Notes under the pieces: model-generated
What the model was told of the DNA's origin: nothing
What the model saw: the letters and a program-made list of their open reading frames with translations, nothing else
The model's database searches: none
NCBI RefSeq assembly: GCF_036850765.1
Contig: NC_089492.1
Coordinates: forward strand, 73,729,982-73,793,981
Length of the DNA stretch: 64,000 bases
Reading direction: 5' to 3'
DNA from: Saccopteryx bilineata
Lineage: Eukaryota > Chordata > Mammalia > Chiroptera > Emballonuridae
Program-made: the position numbers and the translations under genes
Part shown: positions 11,459 to 24,034 of the stretch, piece after piece
Layout: every line of letters starts with the position of its first letter
Numbering within the stretch: the stretch's first letter is position 1

Positions 11459-13879
11459 GCAAATTTCCTAGAGTCGAGAAAGAAGGTCTCTGCTGACTAG
11501 TATAGATCATTTCAAGTGGAAAAATTGGGGAAAGTCAGATTTTTCACTTTGTCCCTATATAAATATGCATGCATGCAGATCTATCCATTTGTTCCTGTGA
11601 AAATTTTACATCTCTTTTTGTCTTTTGATGTAAAGGTCAATCCAGAATGAGAGACAGTACTTCAGTCTCAAGTAGTGTTTCACATACTGCAGGTGATTAT
11701 CTTTAAGAGAATAAAGACAATCTTATTTTCAATCTTATCTTAGATATGAGGAAAGTAAGATTTTTCTAAGTGTCCTTTTCCCCCCATTCACAAAAAGGTG
11801 GATGTACTTAGGCACATCATAACCTGAGCAAGAGTACTCAACTAGAACTTGAACGTGGGAAGTTTTCCTTGAAATTTTATTTTATTTTATTTTATTGCTC
11901 CTGACTTTGAACATCCAAAAGGCTTCAGGACTTCAGGAGAGGGGCTCAGGACATGGCACCATCTAGATGCCAAAATGAATCTATTTATTTTTATGTCCAG
12001 AGCTCGAAAATGTCACACAGGGATGCTCAGAAGTCCAAATTCCTCAGGCGCAGCCTCTCTGAGCCAGACACCGAGGAGTTAAAGGAGACCAGGGTGCAGG
12101 AACAGCTGGAGATAATTACTTACAATCAAAGGACTTGTGGAAAAGCAACAGAACAGCAGGGTGAGGTGTTCTGCCTGGCTGGATTATAAGAGTCATCTGG
12201 ACAGAGGCAACTGGGCTTAAGCGCTGGTAAGGGAATTTTGCGCTGTTTGATCTTATTTTAAGACCTCAGAAAGAGATTGGGATTGGTTTGAACCTGGTTT
12301 AAAAAGCCCAAAGGTAGACATTCCTGCCATAAACAACTTGAACTCTCTTGTCCTGTAAACGGGGATATAAGAAAGATGTGTTAGGGCCAAGGGGGCTTTG
12401 TGTATTAAACACAAGATCAAGTTCTACTTCTAAAATACTGAAGGATAACGTTGTACTGTTTTCGAACAAGAGCAATTAGTCTAAAACCCTGGACATCTGA
12501 CATCGTTGTCTTCTTTTCCTTAAGATCTCTGCATAACACATCCCAACTTTCAACCTTTTTTTCCCCAATTAATTCCCTTTTTCTGCATTCCTAAATTATA
12601 TTTCTACAACTGCCATTTTCCCTCATAGGACCATGATTCAGGAGGGAAATAAATAGTTCTTCAGTGAGAGTGTATTGTAGCCAACACTATTTTAAGGAGA
12701 TAGCATGAATCTCTGAAGTCCTTAAATTGAATTTTCTTCTCAGATACATATGTATTTTTCCATTTAATAACATTTATATAAAATGTATTCGTAGTAGTAG
12801 AGTCTGTATCTAAACCCGAACTCTTGGAGAAACCTTTCCTGGGTGAGCCCCAGTCCAAAAAACTCTGATCTTTGTTCTAACTTCTCTGTGATGGGAAGAA
12901 ATAAGCTGTGAACTTTACAACAGTTGGGTACTTTATCAGGTGACCACAGAATTATGCATACTGAGCAACTTGAAAGCAAGCACGCTGACTTCAAAGCTGA
13001 TGGCCTTCGATGTTACAAGATAAAATGGAAAAACACCTCATGTACAAATGCCTCGGGCAGGACTTACACAGACCATATAAACAACAGCCTTTTCACTTGT
13101 GCCACAGAATTGGTGGTGGGGGCAAAGCTCTAGGCTGAAATCAGAAGTGGTCACACACAAAAACACTGTCGGAACCTCAGGTGTGTCCTCCTTTCTTAGA
13201 AACTGTCACTGGTCCCCCCTTGCTCGCAGGATAAAGTCCAGACACCTTGGAATTCACAGCACCATGTACGGCTCGTTTCAGATTTGTCTCTGCTATCTAT
13301 TTCCTTTCCCCATTGTCTGTGTCCTCTACCCTCGGGCCCGTGGACCCTCTATCCTGAAAAATGCCATTTATGTTCTCACCCTTGAACTTTCGGACTTATA
13401 TCTTTAAATTTAAATAAGTGCCCTAATTTTCTACTCATCCTTGCAGGTCTACCTGAGAAATCTTTTCCCCAGCCCACATTCTTAACCAGCGAATTAGATG
13501 CTTTCCCTTTTCATGTTCCCCTTACCGAACAAAACTCCACACCTCACCCTCACGTGCCTTAAAGAATGAATTGATCCTCTCTTGGTGTATGCAGAGTAGT
13601 TTGTACATTTGTCTACTATTCAGTTGCCTCATAATTCAGGCATCGGTTCATTCATGCATTTTTTAAAAGTGCTTATTGAGTATTTTCTGCATAATAATGG
13701 CCAGTCACTGCTCAAAGTTCTGTGAATTAAGCAGTCAACCAGACAGACTGATGACCTGAGGGCCAATGATCTAGTCATGACCTTAAATTTCTTCACAGTC
13801 TTATAATTAGCCACTCAGCTGTCTGCTCTCCTTCAAAGAGGGACATCTTCTTCTTAATAGGCTTAGAATCCACAGTTTA
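11459..13879. other. Long unique stretch, no gene seen
   Basis: No exon or named repeat is seen, apart from a (TTTTA)n-like run at 11,876-11,896. The segment 13,640-13,800 resembles a widespread ancient mammalian dispersed repeat that I cannot assign. Open frames such as 13,099-13,407 (102 codons) and 11,953-12,189 (78 codons) show no recognisable domain. Confidence 0.5.
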
Positions 13880-14065
13880 GTAGTGTGGTTAACATTTATG
13901 AACATAGTAATATTCTAAATGTGATGCTCACTGTGTTCCCTCATGGAGTCCTCACAACAGCTGCGTGAGTAAATACTTGCCCAAAGAAGGCAAGCAACCT
14001 GTCCAAGGTCACACAGTTATTAAGCAACAGTTAGAATTTGAACCCAAGTACATCTGGCTCTCCCT
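13880..14065 (-). repeat. MIR SINE, antisense
   Basis: The core 'ctgtccaaggtcacacagtt' at about 14,000 and 'gaatttgaacccaagtacat' after it are the complement of the MIR tRNA-derived head. A short (GCAT)n and (GAAT)n tract follows at 14,072-14,101. Confidence 0.85.
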
Positions 14066-14101
14066 GTAAAGTGCATGCATGCATGCATGAATGAATGAAT
14101 G

Positions 14102-15279
14102 CAGTGTAACAGAGAGACCAGGCCTTTGCCCAGTACTCCAGTTAAGTTGGACAGGTAGTTGCTGGCCAAAGAGAGAACAACACAAGGAGTGGACCTGTCA
14201 TTTCGTAGTGGAGGAGGGAGTGACCAGTTTCACATGCTTGAAGGATTTGACACTTAAGCTAAAATGTGTCTCTTCTCTACTCCATCACTAATGCAGGATC
14301 CTTGCAGACTAGCTCAAAAATGATTGGTTAATGAATTCACTCTTTTTGTATCCTCTCTACAAAAATTGTTTCAAACTTCCTAAGAAAAAAGATCAGACAT
14401 AAAAGAAAAGAATCCCTTTCTTCTCACCCTGCCATGTTCTCTCTAGAAATACATACACGAGAAGCTGCTGCATTCCACATTAGTGACCACAGTGGAGTGT
14501 GTCTGTCCTTTCGACTTTTATTTGAGGATCCACATCGAAACGTTCCCAAGGTCTCTTTATGAAGTGGCCTCCTGATATTCTGAGGGGAACTGTCTTGGCC
14601 TCTAAATTTCCTTCAGGGCCCCACTCCCTAGAGTAAGTTTCCTTACACAGAACATTATTTTCACATCAGATCACAACAAACACATTCTCTAAACTGATAA
14701 AAAAAAATTTCCAGCCCTTTCTCTTTCATGCCACTACAGACGCGTAGAAACTCTTTATTTGTGTGGATGAGATCTCAGAATGTGAGTAGCGAGGGGGACG
14801 CAGTGCACAAAGCCAGCAAGTTGATAGAGATGTTGTGAATGAGCAGGTGCTTCTTGATAAGTTTTGTCCTTCTCCCCTTAAAAAGGGAGATTTTTCTTCA
14901 TGGAGTCACTGTTCTTGGTGAAATAGAAAGACTAACAATAATGTGAAGACTTAATGTCTGCTATTTTGCTTATAAAAATGGTCACAGAAAAAGTCCTGAT
15001 CACTTCTTTGACATAGTTCATTGATTATGGACAGACGACAGAATCCATTTCCATCAGTTGATATGGTTATGTTTGTCTTAACTTTTTTTCTCCATTATAC
15101 ATTGAATATGACAGTCTTCAACACTTTTTATACAAAATAATTCTCACAGGGGTTGGGGGGAGCTGTCTTCACCCTGGTTGTGTGTTTCTGTGTGATGGAT
15201 CATTACTGTGATGCTCCAGGTCTCACCTCTGCCCTCACTGACACCTCCTGAAGGATGAAGGAACTTCTCTGGCTGGTGG
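14102..15279. other. Unique sequence, no gene seen
   Basis: No repeat is recognised apart from short A- and T-runs. The 66-codon open frame at 14,091-14,291 has no recognised motif. Confidence 0.5.
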
Positions 15280-15287
15280 GTCTAGAA

Positions 15288-15431
15288 CAGCGTTCTCAAC
15301 CGGTGGGTCGTGACCCCAGCAGGGGTCGAATGACCAAAAAACAGGGGTCGCCTAAAACCATCGGAAATACATTATGTGTTTTGGTCGTTCGACCCCCGCT
15401 GGGGTCGCGACCCACCGGTTGAGAACCGCTG
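15288..15431. mobile_element. Palindromic hAT-type MITE, 144 bp
   Basis: The two ends are inverted copies: the left begins CAGCGTTCTCAACCGG and the right ends in the complement of CAGCGGTTCTCAACCGG. The inverted match continues for about 52 bp per arm through 'gtgggtcgcgacccc' and 'gaccaaaa', so single strands could fold into a long hairpin. It is flanked by a perfect 8-bp direct repeat, gtctagaa, at 15,280-15,287 and 15,432-15,439, the target-duplication length of hAT transposons. There is no coding capacity, so movement would have needed a transposase in trans. The left terminus lacks one G relative to the right. Confidence 0.92.
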
Positions 15432-15686
15432 GTCTAGAACAACTAGGCATTCTTAGCTCAGGCTTTCCTTTTATCCTTCGCTGTGTCTGAAGACAGCAAG
15501 TGCTTTGGTCTGCGTGGGTGTGAATAGCTTCTCACAGAGTGTGAAGTCCCCAGTCAGCCTGGCCAGACACAGGGACTCTGTATTCAGAAGTGGAACAGGC
15601 AGAGGGGTGTCATTTGGGGCCCATTTAAACCTTAACATTAGTCTGAAACAATGAAAAGATTATGCTTTATGAGGCAGAAGAGCTTT

Positions 15687-16082
15687 GTTTTCATTTTTTT
15701 TCTGTGTATGTGTTTTTCCCCCAAAGTGAGAGGAGGGGGGTGAGGCAGACAGACACACTCCTGCATGCATCCGACTGGTATCCACCCGGCATGCCCACCA
15801 GGGGGCAATGCTCAGTCTCTCTGAGGCATTGCTCCTCCGCAATCGCAATGGGAGCCATTCTAGCACCTGAGGGGAGGCCATGGAGCCATCCTCAGCGCCT
15901 GGGCCAACTTTGCTCCAGTGGAGCTTTGGCTGCAGGAGGGGAAGAGAGAGATAGAGAGAAAGGAAAGGGGGAAGGGTGGAGAAGCAGTGGGAGCTTCTCC
16001 TGTGTGCCCTGGCTGGGAATCAAACCCAGGACTTCCACATGCCAGGCAGATGCTCTACCACTGAGCCAACTGGCCAGGGCTG
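15687..16082 (-). repeat. tRNA-derived SINE, long type, antisense
   Basis: A full-length long-type copy read in reverse. The right edge 'ctggccagggc' is the complement of the tRNA-like head, the B-box complement is 'gggaatcaaaccc' at about 16,015, and the left side is T-rich. A 10-bp target duplication, gaagagcttt, lies at 15,677-15,686 and 16,083-16,092. The 148-codon open frame that starts at 15,662 lies across it and is a product of the SINE's GC-rich body, not a gene. Confidence 0.92.
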
Positions 16083-16092
16083 GAAGAGCTTT

Positions 16093-19000
16093 TTTAAATT
16101 TAGTCTAGCAAAGAGATCTTAACAAAATGAGAATAGTTGTAAGTTTGGGTCCTAGCTCTAAAATCCAATAACATTAGGTTTCTCAAATTATAAACTCTCT
16201 TTCTGCTTCTCCATCTGTAAACTTTGCATTTGACTATCTGCTACCACCTTATCTTTAAAAAAAATATATGAAGGTAAACAGTGTAACTGTCTGAGGGCCC
16301 TTGAGTCTTAGGTGTTACATAACCAACTTTGAGATGACAGAACCATTAGTTTCCCAGATCCCAAGTAAGATGCTACTTGGTCTGAACATAAAATCTGCTC
16401 TATACTTGAATTCTGCAAATAAAGACATTTACATATGATTTTGCTTCCACCTAATCTGGCGGTGCGAGGGGTGATTGAAGGGAGGGGTTACAAGTGGCAG
16501 GGTAGAGTTATGATTTGTGATATGTTCCTAGTTAAACATTCTTTTTTGCCCTCCTTTTTTTTTCCTAAGGGAAATAAATTATCAGACTTTGAGAAGATGG
16601 TGTTCTAATAAAATTCTTCCTATATTTCATCTATTGCTACTTCTGTTCAAACACCACACACACGTACACATACACACACACTTAACAAAGGCTAGGATTT
16701 CAGGAGATTACTCCAGAGTTCCTGTCTCATCTAAAGTACATATTCAAAAATTCTTCTGGAAAGGTTATCAGAGGTAGTTAAGGATGTGGATACATCACTA
16801 TGCAAAGTCCTGGGCCAAAAAACTAAATATTTATTCTACCCACTGAACACTAGCTATGTCGGCTCTAGCTAGAGTTTAGGAAAGAACTTCCCTGTACCTG
16901 CCTCTGATGGCAAACGTCCCTTCCGGATTTATCAGACATGCCTGTTTTGAAGATTAGTTCCCAGTGGGAGATTCCTTAAACTGAAGAGCACTTTGAAAAA
17001 GGTTTGTTTGATCCTTCATCTCATCTTTACTTAAGTATGATTAGAAAGTATGGTAATATATTTTAAGTAGAAACTTCATTCATTTTAATGAGATAAAATG
17101 CCTATGGTGGTCTTATAATCTTGGGAAAATATTTATTTACAGCTCTATAGTCTTTCTCTTTGAAAGAAGAATATTTTAGAGTAAGATTTAATCAGTTTCT
17201 ACAGCGGAGTTAATTTTTGCAATGTCACTGCCATAGTGGGTATTAATTCTTTCAGTTTTATTTCTAGATGGCCAAGTTAAGACTTAATGTCTCTTCCCTT
17301 CTGTGGATTATTACTTTCTCTGCTTAAGGATTTGTATTACATGCTATTTTTTTAAATTAAATCGTCTAATTTCATCTACTTTTTAATCAGTACAATAATA
17401 AGAAACTGGTTAAAATTATAAAATACAAAAAATATTTAGATATTAAGATCATATCACCCAAGTAGATTTAAAATATGAAAAAATATCAAGTTGTATAAAA
17501 TGTGAAAAAAGTTATGCCAGTCCCCATGACTTTCTTCATTGGAAAACATATATTTGATATATATGCATAAATGAAATCAGGAAGAGGGACACAAAATGGT
17601 CAAAGTTATTGCCTGATATAGTATATGTGATTTTTTAAAAAAGTGTTTAATATTATTCTTTTGCATTTAAAAGTTATTGAGTAACTATTAACTTCTGCAT
17701 TTAAAATATGTGAGTTTAAAAGTCTGAGCTAAAGTTTTTGGTGGATTATAAAGGCAAGTTTGTGTCCTAGCTCTTAGAGACTAGACGCATTTGTCTCAAG
17801 CTTGCTCTCACCATGGAGCCACATAAAACTACACTAATCTTCATCTAAGTATTAGTTTAAGTATTAAAACCTTTATTTAAGTGTGCACTACATATTGTCT
17901 TTTTCACCAACTTTTTGCTTGTGGTGTTTTTAATAAAAAAAATAATAAGATAGTAAAATAAAAACAGAATTGAAAAAGAGGACACAGTCTATCAATCAGA
18001 GCCAAAATAATAGTGTGTTTCTGCCTCAGATTTGTCTCTAAGGTTTTCTTCTCTCTGTTTACAAAAAGAAACATGTTCTTAGGAGAAGTACCTTTTCCCT
18101 AACACTTTGTATTAAAGGAAATAGCTCAGGTGGAAATCGATAATCACTGTATAATGTAATGTTATAGAGGGTGTGTACAACTTGCTATTGCATTTAGCAT
18201 CAAGTTACCTTTATTTAATGAAAATAACATAATATTAATATAAATCTTAATGATAGCAAGTGCTTTGGTGACTAACCTGATGAGATGTCATATATAATTT
18301 TTAAATTTGATCTAAGGATAAAATATATTATAGAATAGGTGAAAAGCACATTTCCTATAAAAATTTCTCAAATATCACTTTTTAAAGTCCAGATTCCGAT
18401 TATGATTTTATAGCTGGAGGGCTAATATTTGTGTTTGTTGACTAACGGCAGATGAATTGATAAGCTTTAGAAACAATGAAGAATGGCAGGGTTATAAGAC
18501 ACAACATTCTCCACTCCCTCATTTACAAAGGGGGAAAATGAAGTACAGAATTATAGAGCATGATAACACCTCATTCATCTGTTTGCTTCTTCATTTAACA
18601 AATGTACCATTAAGATGCCTTCAACTGCAGAAAACAATATGCAAAACATAAAAGTGGCTTAAAAGAAGCAGTTTATTGTTTTATATAGCCAGATCAAGTA
18701 AGGCTCCATAAAAGATGTTATGGCTCTTGGTTTTTATCCTTTAGAAGAGACAGAGCCATTGAAAAAAGTTACATAGGTTTGAACTCTGGAGACTGCAGTG
18801 TCTGAAGTTGAGAGGGTCAAGCCTGAAAACAGGAATACAAGTTATGAGATAATCAAATTAACTAGAAGTCTATAAAGACACTCCCCCAAACTTGGGCAAT
18901 ATTACAAGGATGAAGGAAAAAGATAGATTTGAAATATGTTCTAGGCAAGACTGGCCAGAATATAAAAACTGATTAAATATGGGACATTAGAAAGAAGCAG

Positions 19001-19442
19001 GAGTTATGAACAGCTTCCAGATCTCTACTTTGGGTAACCAGTACTGTCACCTTAGACAGAGATGATGGAGGAAAGACTGTGTTTGAAGAGGAAGATGAAG
19101 AAGTTTATTGCGGACTTTTCAGGTTGAGTTACCAGCCAGAAACCCAGATGGAGACAACCAGCAAGAGTTTGGATAGAGGTCTAAAATCAGATCCAAGCTG
19201 GAGGTAGAGGTTTGGGAATCATAAAAGTTTGAAGCCACTAAGGGAAATGTTTCACAGGTTATAAACCTCAGATGAACAGTGGGCTCAGAACTCGACCACG
19301 GGGAACACCAACCTGTGAAGAATAGGAGGAAGAGAGGATCCCATGAAGATGAAAAAGAAGGAACGGCCAAGTGTGTATATAATGAGGATAAGGAGTGAAA
19401 GGAAGGTGGAGGTTCAAGAGAGAGTGAGTGATCAATCCTGTT
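16093..19442. other. AT-rich unique stretch, no gene seen
   Basis: Includes a CA-rich run at 16,655-16,681 and very AT-rich sequence at 17,040-18,460. The part at 19,085-19,345 resembles an ancient mammalian dispersed repeat whose family I cannot name. No coding segment is recognised. Confidence 0.5.
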
Positions 19443-19822
19443 TTATTTTTTAATTTCTTAAATTTATTAAAAAAATTTTTTTACAGCTGACGCTCAATAT
19501 GATTTTGTATTAATCTCAAGTGTACAGCATGGTGGTTAGATAATGACACACTTGACAGAGTGGTCCTCCTGCTAACTGCAGTCCATACCTGGCACCATAT
19601 GTCATTATTACAGAACTATTGACTGTATCCCTTATGCTGTACTTTGCATCCTCATGACTATTTTGTAACTACCAATCTGTACTTCTTAACCCCTTCACTT
19701 TCTTCACCCAATCCCCCAGCTCCTCAACCCCTGACAACCATTAGCCTGTTCTCTGTATCTATGGGTCTGTTTCTGTTTTGTTTGTTCACTTATATTGTTC
19801 TTTAGATTTCACACATCGTCCT
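19443..19822 (-). repeat. LINE-1 3' end, antisense
   Basis: After a T-rich start, the blocks 'cagctgacgctcaatatgat', 'caagtgtacagcatggtggt', 'ttttgtaactaccaatctgt' and 'tgacaaccattagcctgttc' follow each other in the order seen in mammalian L1 3' UTRs read in complement. It is non-coding and moderately diverged, and younger-looking than the fragment at 5,688. Confidence 0.8.
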
Positions 19823-20639
19823 GCAGGATGAGGACTGAAATTTTTATTAAATTTGGTGATTAGAAGTGCCCAGTGATAGCCTCACCAGAAAAGAAATTGG
19901 TAAGAAGGAGAGATTGCCTTGGACTAGAAATTGCTGGATAGTAGATCAAATAAGAACAAGGTAGCCTTCCCCCTTGAGAAGTTTAGAGAATTGTTCAGAA
20001 CCACACAGCCAGAGTTTGAGTGTAAGGTGGGCAGAACGGAACCTGTGGCCAGGTTCTGTAGCTGCCTTTCACCAGGACAAGAGCCAGATCCCTTTGTTCT
20101 GGGTTCGGGTCTCAGGCTCTTATAGAGCAACATTTACCAAAGTACCTCAAAAGTAAGTGAAATCTTTCAACACAGTTTCTAATTTTATGACAGTTTAAAT
20201 GAGTTACCGAGCAGAATTTTTCAAGCGCATATTAAAACACACTCAAAGGGCTCAAAGTGACTTGTGTTTTTACTTTAATGGGGGTGAGTGATACCCTACA
20301 GAATCCAGTCCATTTTAAGCACTTAGAAAGAACTTCATGGGACCAAGCAGTCTTAGTAGGTAAAACGGAATGTGTGTACTTTAAAACAGAACCCTATATC
20401 CACATTATTCTGTCTTGTGATTTTTTTTTTTAATAATCAAGGTGCTGGGTTCATAGTTAAGTGCTTGCGTAAGGACACAAAGTACTTAGAGGTGCGAAGT
20501 TTCTGATGTTTCTTGGGAGCCACAGAATTCTTCTCATCATAGTGATGCCCAATAAAGGAAAGGCTGGTTCTTGCAGCATGTTCTGGGAATAGAGAAAAGC
20601 TGTTAGAGTCCAGCTTCATAGGGAGTGGAGGGAGATAAA
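19823..20639. other. Unique sequence, no gene seen
   Basis: Overlapping open frames of 60-69 codons near 19,924-20,156 occur on both strands with no recognised motif. A T-run lies at about 20,421. Confidence 0.5.
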
Positions 20640-20850
20640 GCTGGCCATGAAGGCCGGAACCAGATAATGAAGGGCTTTATATATCACGCTAAGGAGTCTG
20701 GACTTTATCTTGTGGGTTAGCAGAGAGCTATTAAAGACTTTTAAGTAAGGGATTATCATGATCAGATTTCTATTTTCTGGCAGCTACAGTATAGAGGAGA
20801 AATGAAGGAGGACAAAGACTGGAGGCAAAGAGACCAGTTAGTAAGTCCTA
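20640..20850. repeat. Ancient mammalian interspersed repeat, family not assigned
   Basis: Text such as 'gaagggctttatatatcacg', 'aaggagtctggactttatct' and 'tatcatgatcagattt' follows a word order I recognise as a recurrent old mammalian repeat, but I cannot name the family. Related wording appears at 19,085-19,345 and 61,780-61,950. Confidence 0.35.
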
Positions 20851-21009
20851 TCTGTGCCCCCTCCTTTCCCTCCACCTCCAGAGTCCCACATACCAAGGTT
20901 CCAGGTCCTGTTTGAGTATAACCTTTCTTTCCAGGGGCTATCTCACTGGTCTGAGTTTCCATTACCTAACATAATGATCATGTGTGCATGTACTCATTTG
21001 CAGGTGCGT

Positions 21010-21010
<1 letters not shown>

Positions 21011-21049
<39 letters not shown>
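21011..21049. repeat. (CA)n microsatellite
   Basis: About 19 uninterrupted CA units. Open frames crossing it (histidine-threonine runs) are artefacts. Confidence 0.97.
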
Positions 21050-21051
<2 letters not shown>

Positions 21052-21106
21052 CTAGAGTAATGTTATCATTCTGATCCTTCTTAAGCAGAGTCAATACTTC
21101 CTGTTG

Positions 21107-21320
21107 ACCCCGGCTGGGTGGCTCAGTAAGTGTCATCCCAGTGTGCTGAGGTCATAGGTTTGAACCATGGTCAGGGCATGTAGGTGAAATAGTCAACGAG
21201 TGCACAACTAAAAATAGGACAACTGAGTGGAACAGTGAGTTGATACTTTTTTATCTCTTTTCTCCTTCCTCTTCCTTCTCTCTCTCTCTTCCTCCTTCTC
21301 ACAAATCAATGAAAAAAAAG
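21107..21320 (+). repeat. tRNA-derived SINE, variant copy
   Basis: The head 'accccggctgggtggctcag' carries an A-box-like region, and 'aggtttgaacca' at about 21,157 is a degenerate B box. The body is followed by a CT-rich stretch and a short A-rich tail. A perfect 11-bp target duplication, acttcctgttg, lies at 21,096-21,106 and 21,321-21,331. The body ('gagtgcacaactaaaaatag') differs from the other copies, so this is a separate subfamily. Confidence 0.88.
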
Positions 21321-21331
21321 ACTTCCTGTTG

Positions 21332-22860
21332 TACTAAGGTCACCCAGAGTCTTGCAAGGGACAACAGGATATACAATCTGAATAAAGGATTCCTGGTCTG
21401 CTAGGAAGACAAAGAAGGTCTGTGAGGTTTGGTCAAGGGATGGACATGGAGCTATGTGAATGTATGAATGAACATATTATAGTCAAACTGCTTAATTGAA
21501 TTGAATGTAAAATATTTTTTCTTTATATTTATAGTCTATTTCTCATAGAATGCATTGAAAAGTAGGCAGAATTCTAAAATGCAGTAAGCAAAAGAAATTG
21601 AAAAGAGAGGGAATTAAAAATGCATGTGTACACAGCACACTTTGTGCAAGAAGGCTCACGTGAATAATCTTGCAGGCTGATGGCCACTAATTAGCCACAG
21701 ATGATATGGCTAAAGAGAATGGAAGCTCACTTCCCCCAGAGAAAAAGAAAGAGTATTAAATGCAATAAGATATTTGCTAATGATGATCCAAAAACAAGCA
21801 GGTTTAAGGGGAGGAATAATAGAAATTGTCTGTGTATCTGGTTCTAAATGATGCGGGGTTTCTGGGTTATAACTAAATGATGGACAGTCCTTGTTAAGAG
21901 CTATAAGTCTTGGAAGGAAGAGAATAATGTGGCCTAAGTGGATACTAGACCTAAAGGAAACTCAAACTAATATCTATGTGGTCTTTAATGTTGGAAGTAT
22001 TGTCTTTAGAACACTTTTTTTTTTTTTTACAAAGTAGTATCTGTGGCTTTTTGTCTTCCTCTTATTAAAAGATGGGAGATAAGTGTAGATGATCTAATCT
22101 AAATAGTGGAAAAAGGACAGAGCTATTTTATGTTGTGGACTCACTGAGATAGTCTTGAATATTGCAAATGAGAAGTGTGACCATTAGTCACAATGGTGAA
22201 CTCTTATTTCAAAGGGAAACAGTTGCACAAACTCAGGGCTATTTTGGCTCTCGGTGAGAATAATGGGTTTGTACTGAACCAATTGGTGTTGACACTCCCT
22301 TTGCCCCCCTAGGGCCCCGCACAGGGTCCATTTCCAACCCCAGTGCTGAGAGGAGTGAGTGGATCGGCTGTGTAGGGGAAGCATGAACCACAGAGGGAAC
22401 ATCAGCACAGAGGCGGCTGGTGGGCAGTGAGGACAGCAGCTGATGGAGACAAGACAGCACAGCAAGCTGGGCTTGTGCAGTGAGTGCTAGGATTCACAGG
22501 CTCTTCCTTCCTGGCTCAAACACTGAACAGGGGCTGAGCTTTGGGCCATGGCGCCTGAGTCAAACATCTCCCCTGTACACGCAAGGTAGAGCACTAATCC
22601 GAACAGGGGTGGCTCCCCACTAATTTATGAGCTTGGTGTGGCTCTCACCCTCTAACCTCACGAGTTGAGAGCTGATGGGGATAAGCTGCTAGGTTTCAGA
22701 GCGCCAGATCCTAAAGCCTGAAACATTTCTTCCTTCCTTCCTTTCCTTGTAAGGCCAGGACACTTAGTCTGCCAAGTGTCTGTGCTAATTAAATGCAGAT
22801 CTAGTATGCCAAAAATGTTTTGAATGTACAAGATTAACGAGAGGGAAAACTTTGTGAAAG
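21332..22860. other. Unique sequence, no gene seen
   Basis: A T-run lies near 22,015-22,030. The region 22,290-22,700 is richer in GC than its surroundings. The 93-codon minus-strand frame at 22,184-22,465 has no recognisable domain. Confidence 0.5.
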
Positions 22861-23977
22861 AAGGATGTTGAGACAGCAGTGGCCCTCCTCATTGGCATGG
22901 TTTAGAGGAGACGTAATCTTGAGGTTTTAGGAACATGAGCGGTGCAAGTTTTTTGTTGTTGTTGTTTGTTTTGTTTCGTTTTTTTCAAAGAGACACTTGG
23001 CTCCAATGGGAAACAAGGAACAAAATATTTCAGGACCTAAGGCAGCAGCGACCCAGGAAGGCTCACGGTGATCCTGGGTGCAGATGGGCTGCAGGTGAAC
23101 TGTCTGAGTAAACAGAGCGAGATTATGCGCATCTTCATTTACCTCCTCTGGCCCTGTGAGCTCCCGTTTCGTCGTAGAGCTCACCCTCGGGGGGAACCCA
23201 CTCCCCATTCTGACCTTTCTTTCCAATGGCATAAATCAGGTTTAGTGCCACCATCAAGCTTCAGACGTGGTGTCTTTAAGACAAAAGTAAGACTATTCCT
23301 GGCAGTCCTTGCTCTCGGGACAGTGGCCATGCTAATTTGGAACAGTAAGAATTAATCAGGAGGAGAAACTCGGTGCTCCTGGGGGCAACACCAATCACCC
23401 CAAATATTTTGACTCTAACTCGGGCAGTGGGAGGTGAGAAAGGAGACAAAGATTTGTGTTTTGGTAACTTGCCAGCACATAGATGTTGGCTAACCTTCGA
23501 AGAAGCAGAAAGGAGAATTTTTTAAAAAAATGAAAACATTTAGCAGTGTTCAGACTGATGAACGCATTTGGAGACACTGTAATGATGTAATAATGGCAAT
23601 AATGTTATTTTTACAGCATTAGAAGAGAGGAGGACAGCGACCAGCTGCCAAACTCGTTGGTCACATAGATCCCTAATAAATCCTGGTGAGCCTGCCCAAT
23701 ATTACTCATAGGAGTTAAGCCTGCGAATCTGTGAGGACTTAAGATACATTACTGTGAGTTGGGAGGGTAAGAGAAAGTCTTCTGGCAGAAGGTAAGAGGA
23801 AGGGTCATTTAGCACACTGTCTCAACGTTGTGAAAAGCTGCACTGAAGCGACATTTGTCTTTTTGGATGACTATCTTGCTTTCTCAAGAGAGAGTGGCAA
23901 TTTCTCATCAGAGAAAGATATGAGGAATGCACCTAAAGGAAGGGGAACTTGATAAAGTCTTTCAGGTTATTAAGAAA

Positions 23978-23980
<3 letters not shown>
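22861..23980. other. Repeat-free stretch, possible regulatory DNA
   Basis: About 1.1 kb with no recognisable transposon, apart from a (GTTT)n-like run at about 22,955-22,976. It is moderately GC-rich, and 23,590-23,720 has a mixed-complexity texture. Two opposing open frames of 95 and 101 codons overlap at about 23,070-23,350 and look like chance. I see no exon. Absence of old repeats can mark conserved non-coding sequence, but conservation cannot be tested here. Confidence 0.3.

Positions 23981-24017
<37 letters not shown>
23981..24017. repeat. (TA)n microsatellite
   Basis: About 18 uninterrupted TA units that run into a T-tract to about 24,034, the complement of a SINE tail. It probably grew from the AT-rich target duplication of that SINE. 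Confidence 0.96.

Positions 24018-24034
<17 letters not shown>

Noticed and set aside
13099..13407. 102-codon plus-strand frame as a possible exon or small gene
   Set aside because: No recognisable domain, and nearby frames of similar length occur on both strands, as expected by chance.
23068..23355. 95-codon frame ending in a hydrophobic segment, as a small membrane protein
   Set aside because: No start context, homologous motif or splice structure is visible, and an equally long frame lies on the opposite strand over the same bases.
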